Shown: piece after piece, positions 5,289 to 7,088 of the stretch
Numbering within the stretch: the stretch's first letter is position 1
Layout: the number at the start of each line of letters is the position of its first letter
NCBI GenBank assembly: GCA_030832235.1
Contig: JAURJO010000344.1
Coordinates: 1 to 7,088 of the forward strand
Direction of reading: 5' to 3'
From: Verrucomicrobiota bacterium
GTDB taxonomy: Bacteria > Verrucomicrobiota > Verrucomicrobiia > Opitutales > Opitutaceae
Length of the DNA: 7,088 nucleotides
Notes under the pieces: generated by a model
Database searches by the model: none
What the model was told of the DNA's origin: nothing
Seen by the model: the letters and a program-made list of their open reading frames with translations, nothing else
Translations under genes and position numbers: made by a program

Positions 5289-5299
5289 GGGGCGGAAAA

Positions 5300-6757
5300 C
5301 TATTCTGATTTCACCTTTTTCTTGGCCTTAGCCGGGGCGGCGTCGGGAGCGGGAGGAGTATACTGCGGATTGCGCTCCGAGGGAACCAGCGCGCCGGTGT
5401 CTTTCATCCACGCGAGCAGACGGTCGAGCATCTCCTCGCGTTTGGCCGGATTGCTGCGCGCGAGGTCGGTGCGCTCACCGAGATCGGTGTTGAGGTCGTA
5501 GAGTTCGACGGCCCGGTTGGTGTCGATCCGCGCGCGGCCGCCGTCGAGCTGCCATTCTTCGTGGAAGAGGTGCAGTTTCCACCCGCCCTCGTTCATGACT
5601 GTCACCGGTCGGCTGCGGAAGCCGTCGCGCACGTCGATGTCGCGGCCGCGGATGACCGGCTGGTTCAAGTAACCGGGAAAGTGCCAGAAGATCGCCCGCC
5701 GTTTAAGTGCTCCGTCGCCGCGGAACAGCGGGAGCAAGGACTCGCCGTCGAGCATCTTGCCGGCGGGCGCCGTCGCGCCAGCGGCGGCGAGGAACGTCGG
5801 ATAGAGGTCGAGATTGATGACGGGCGTGTCGCTACGGCTGCCGGGCCGGATGACCCCGGGCCAGCGGGCGATGAACGGTTCACGGATGCCGCCCTCGTAG
5901 TAGCCGCCCTTGTTGCCGCGGAGCGGCTCCTGCGACGAGGCCTGGGTGCCGCCGTTGTCGCTGGTGAAGACGACCAGCGTATCGCGCTCGAGCCCGAGCT
6001 CGTCGAGTTTCGCGAGGAGGATGCCGATACCGGCATCGAGGTCGTTGAGGCAGGCGGCGTAGAGCGCGTTGTTGTGCTGCACGCCAGGTTTCTTGCGTTT
6101 GAATTTCTCCAGCGTCTCCGGCTTCGCCTCGAGGGCGGTGTGGATGGCGTAGTGGGGCAGGTAGACAAAGAACGGTCGGTCGCGGTTCTTCTCCATGAAT
6201 GCGCAGGCGCCGCGGGTGAGGGAGAAGATGCCCTTGGGATTCGTGGCATCCTTCGCTTTTTCCTCTCCCCAGCCGTGATAGGACTGATGAACGGTGTCGA
6301 AGCCCTGCTCGCCGGGTTCGGCGCCCTCGGGTCCATCGAGGTGCCATTTGCCGAAGATGCCGGTGGCGTAGCCGGCGGCCTTGAGGGCGTCGGCCATGGT
6401 GACGTTGTCCTTGGCGAGTCCGCTGCGGTTGGGGATGGGCACCAGCCGCTGGAACTCCTTCGGACCACGGTCCGTGCTTTGCACCGCGTACACGTGGTGT
6501 CGCGGGGTGTAGTTGCCCGAGAGCAGGCACGCGCGGCTCGGGGCGCAATTGCCGGCGCCGGCGTAGGCGGCGGAGAAGACCATGCCCTGCGTCGCCAGCC
6601 GGTCGAGGTTCGGCGTCTCGTGAAAGTCGTTGCCTTGGTAACCGACGTCCTTCCAGCCGAGATCGTCGGCGAAAATCAGCACGATGTTCGGCGGGCGGGC
6701 GGTGGCGGTGGTGAGGCCGGCGGCGACGGCGGCGAGAAGGATGATGGCTCTTTTCAT
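5300..6757 (-). CDS. Secreted type I sulfatase (S1 family, FGly-Cys)
   Basis: This 485-residue sulfatase is clearly a different subfamily from its downstream neighbour. A signal peptide (about 1-20, core AIILLAAVAAGL, ending TATA-R) sends it out of the cytoplasm. Motifs are: ADDLGWKD (30-37) for calcium binding; CAPSR at 71-75 with Cys71 as the formylglycine precursor; SGNYTPRHHVY (80-90); FGKWHLDG (135-142) with Lys137 and His139 both present; LPHYAIH (200-206); FTSDNGG (264-270) with Asp267 and Asn268; and GNKGGYYEGGIREP (281-294) with Lys283. The C-terminal domain is followed by a Pro/Ala/Lys-rich tail (about 467-485) that looks disordered. All catalytic residues seem intact. The start ATG lies 10 bp after the stop of another sulfatase gene and has no Shine-Dalgarno sequence. 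The substrate is unknown; clustering points to stepwise removal of sulfate from a complex glycan. Confidence 0.95.
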   Translation of the reverse strand: MKRAIILLAAVAAGLTTATARPPNIVLIFADDLGWKDVGYQGNDFHETPNLDRLATQGMVFSAAYAGAGNCAPSRACLLSGNYTPRHHVYAVQSTDRGPKEFQRLVPIPNRSGLAKDNVTMADALKAAGYATGIFGKWHLDGPEGAEPGEQGFDTVHQSYHGWGEEKAKDATNPKGIFSLTRGACAFMEKNRDRPFFVYLPHYAIHTALEAKPETLEKFKRKKPGVQHNNALYAACLNDLDAGIGILLAKLDELGLERDTLVVFTSDNGGTQASSQEPLRGNKGGYYEGGIREPFIARWPGVIRPGSRSDTPVINLDLYPTFLAAAGATAPAGKMLDGESLLPLFRGDGALKRRAIFWHFPGYLNQPVIRGRDIDVRDGFRSRPVTVMNEGGWKLHLFHEEWQLDGGRARIDTNRAVELYDLNTDLGERTDLARSNPAKREEMLDRLLAWMKDTGALVPSERNPQYTPPAPDAAPAKAKKKVKSE

Positions 6758-6767
6758 GGGGGCGGAC

Positions 6768-7088
6768 TCAGCGGATTTTCTGGTCGGGGAGTTCCTGCTT
6801 GATGCCGGCGTCGACCGGCATCCGGTCGTTCTCCGGCGTCAGTCCGACCTCGCGCATGGCCTTGAGCAACTCGCGCTGCATCTCGGCGACAACGCCGGCG
6901 TAGCGCGGGTGGTCGATCAGGTTGCGGCGCTCCTCGGGGTCGAACTCGATGTTGTAGAGCTCGGACCGGTGGCGGTCGGGACCGCCGTCGCCGTGCGGAG
7001 AGCGGGAATACTTCCAGGATTCGGTGCGGACCGCGCGGACGTTCGGCGTGTAGGGGAACTGCTTCTCGTAGTTGTAGTGGTAGAGCCA
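6768..7088 (-). CDS. Sulfatase, C-terminal part (5' end outside window)
   Basis: An open frame enters at 7088 and ends with TGA at 6770-6768, giving the last 106 residues of a protein. The translation has the C-terminal pattern of type I sulfatases: LYHYNYEKQFPYTPNVRAVR near its start, then ESWKYSR, then SELYNIEFDPEERRNLIDHP. The 'YNYEKQFPYTP-VRAVRT-WKY' pattern recalls the N-acetylglucosamine-6-sulfatase-like branch, though this fragment cannot prove substrate. The active-site cysteine region lies beyond the window. The tail ends ELPDQKIR. Its stop is 10 bp before the next sulfatase start, making it the upstream member of a run of at least three sulfatase genes in one operon. Confidence 0.88.
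   Translation of the reverse strand, partial: WLYHYNYEKQFPYTPNVRAVRTESWKYSRSPHGDGGPDRHRSELYNIEFDPEERRNLIDHPRYAGVVAEMQRELLKAMREVGLTPENDRMPVDAGIKQELPDQKIR

Noticed and set aside
3960..5501. A 513-codon plus-strand open frame antisense to the sulfatase
   Set aside because: Val/Ala/Glu/Gly-rich composition without motifs. It crosses the junction of two clear sulfatase genes on the other strand, so it is a mirror frame.
5561..6802. A 413-codon plus-strand open frame antisense to the second sulfatase
   Set aside because: Same reason: low-complexity composition, no motif, and a full-length sulfatase with intact catalytic residues on the opposite strand.

Overview
The window is high-GC bacterial DNA. 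It most resembles the Verrucomicrobiota, probably an Opitutaceae-like lineage. Four things point there: a eukaryotic-type (type II) glutamine synthetase, several clustered secreted sulfatases, almost no Shine-Dalgarno sequences before the genes, and intergenic modules of the 'accacgaaacacacc' / 'ccaagggaccaa' kind. The assignment is inference; no marker gene confirms it.

Layout. Positions 1-403 are non-coding and rich in repeats, with a long inverted repeat and one copy of a two-module dispersed repeat. A compact minus-strand operon follows, read from 2100 down to 404: a very small protein-kinase-like protein, a PP2C-type protein phosphatase, and a gamma-glutamylcyclotransferase-like protein. 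The gaps are 3 bp and then a 4-bp stop/start overlap. A 230-bp divergent region (2101-2330) separates this operon from a plus-strand type II glutamine synthetase (2331-3362). That gene has a good candidate sigma-54 (-24/-12) promoter before it and a strong intrinsic terminator after it. A tRNA-Arg(CCG) gene with encoded CCA sits at 3620-3694 with a plausible promoter, and a second copy of the composite repeat follows it directly. The rest is a minus-strand sulfatase cluster: the 3' end of one sulfatase (entering at 7088) and two complete ones, with gaps of 10 and 11 bp.

How the parts may work together. The sulfatases carry export signals and the formylglycine-type active-site motif, so they probably desulfate polysaccharide or glycan sulfate esters outside the cytoplasm. 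The glutamine synthetase assimilates ammonium and looks nitrogen-controlled through sigma-54. The kinase-like/phosphatase pair looks like a small reversible phosphorylation module; its position divergent to glutamine synthetase is suggestive, but nothing in the sequence proves a functional link. The observations most worth following are this minimal kinase-phosphatase operon, the sigma-54 site, and the composite repeat family. No CRISPR array, transposase or integrase is visible.
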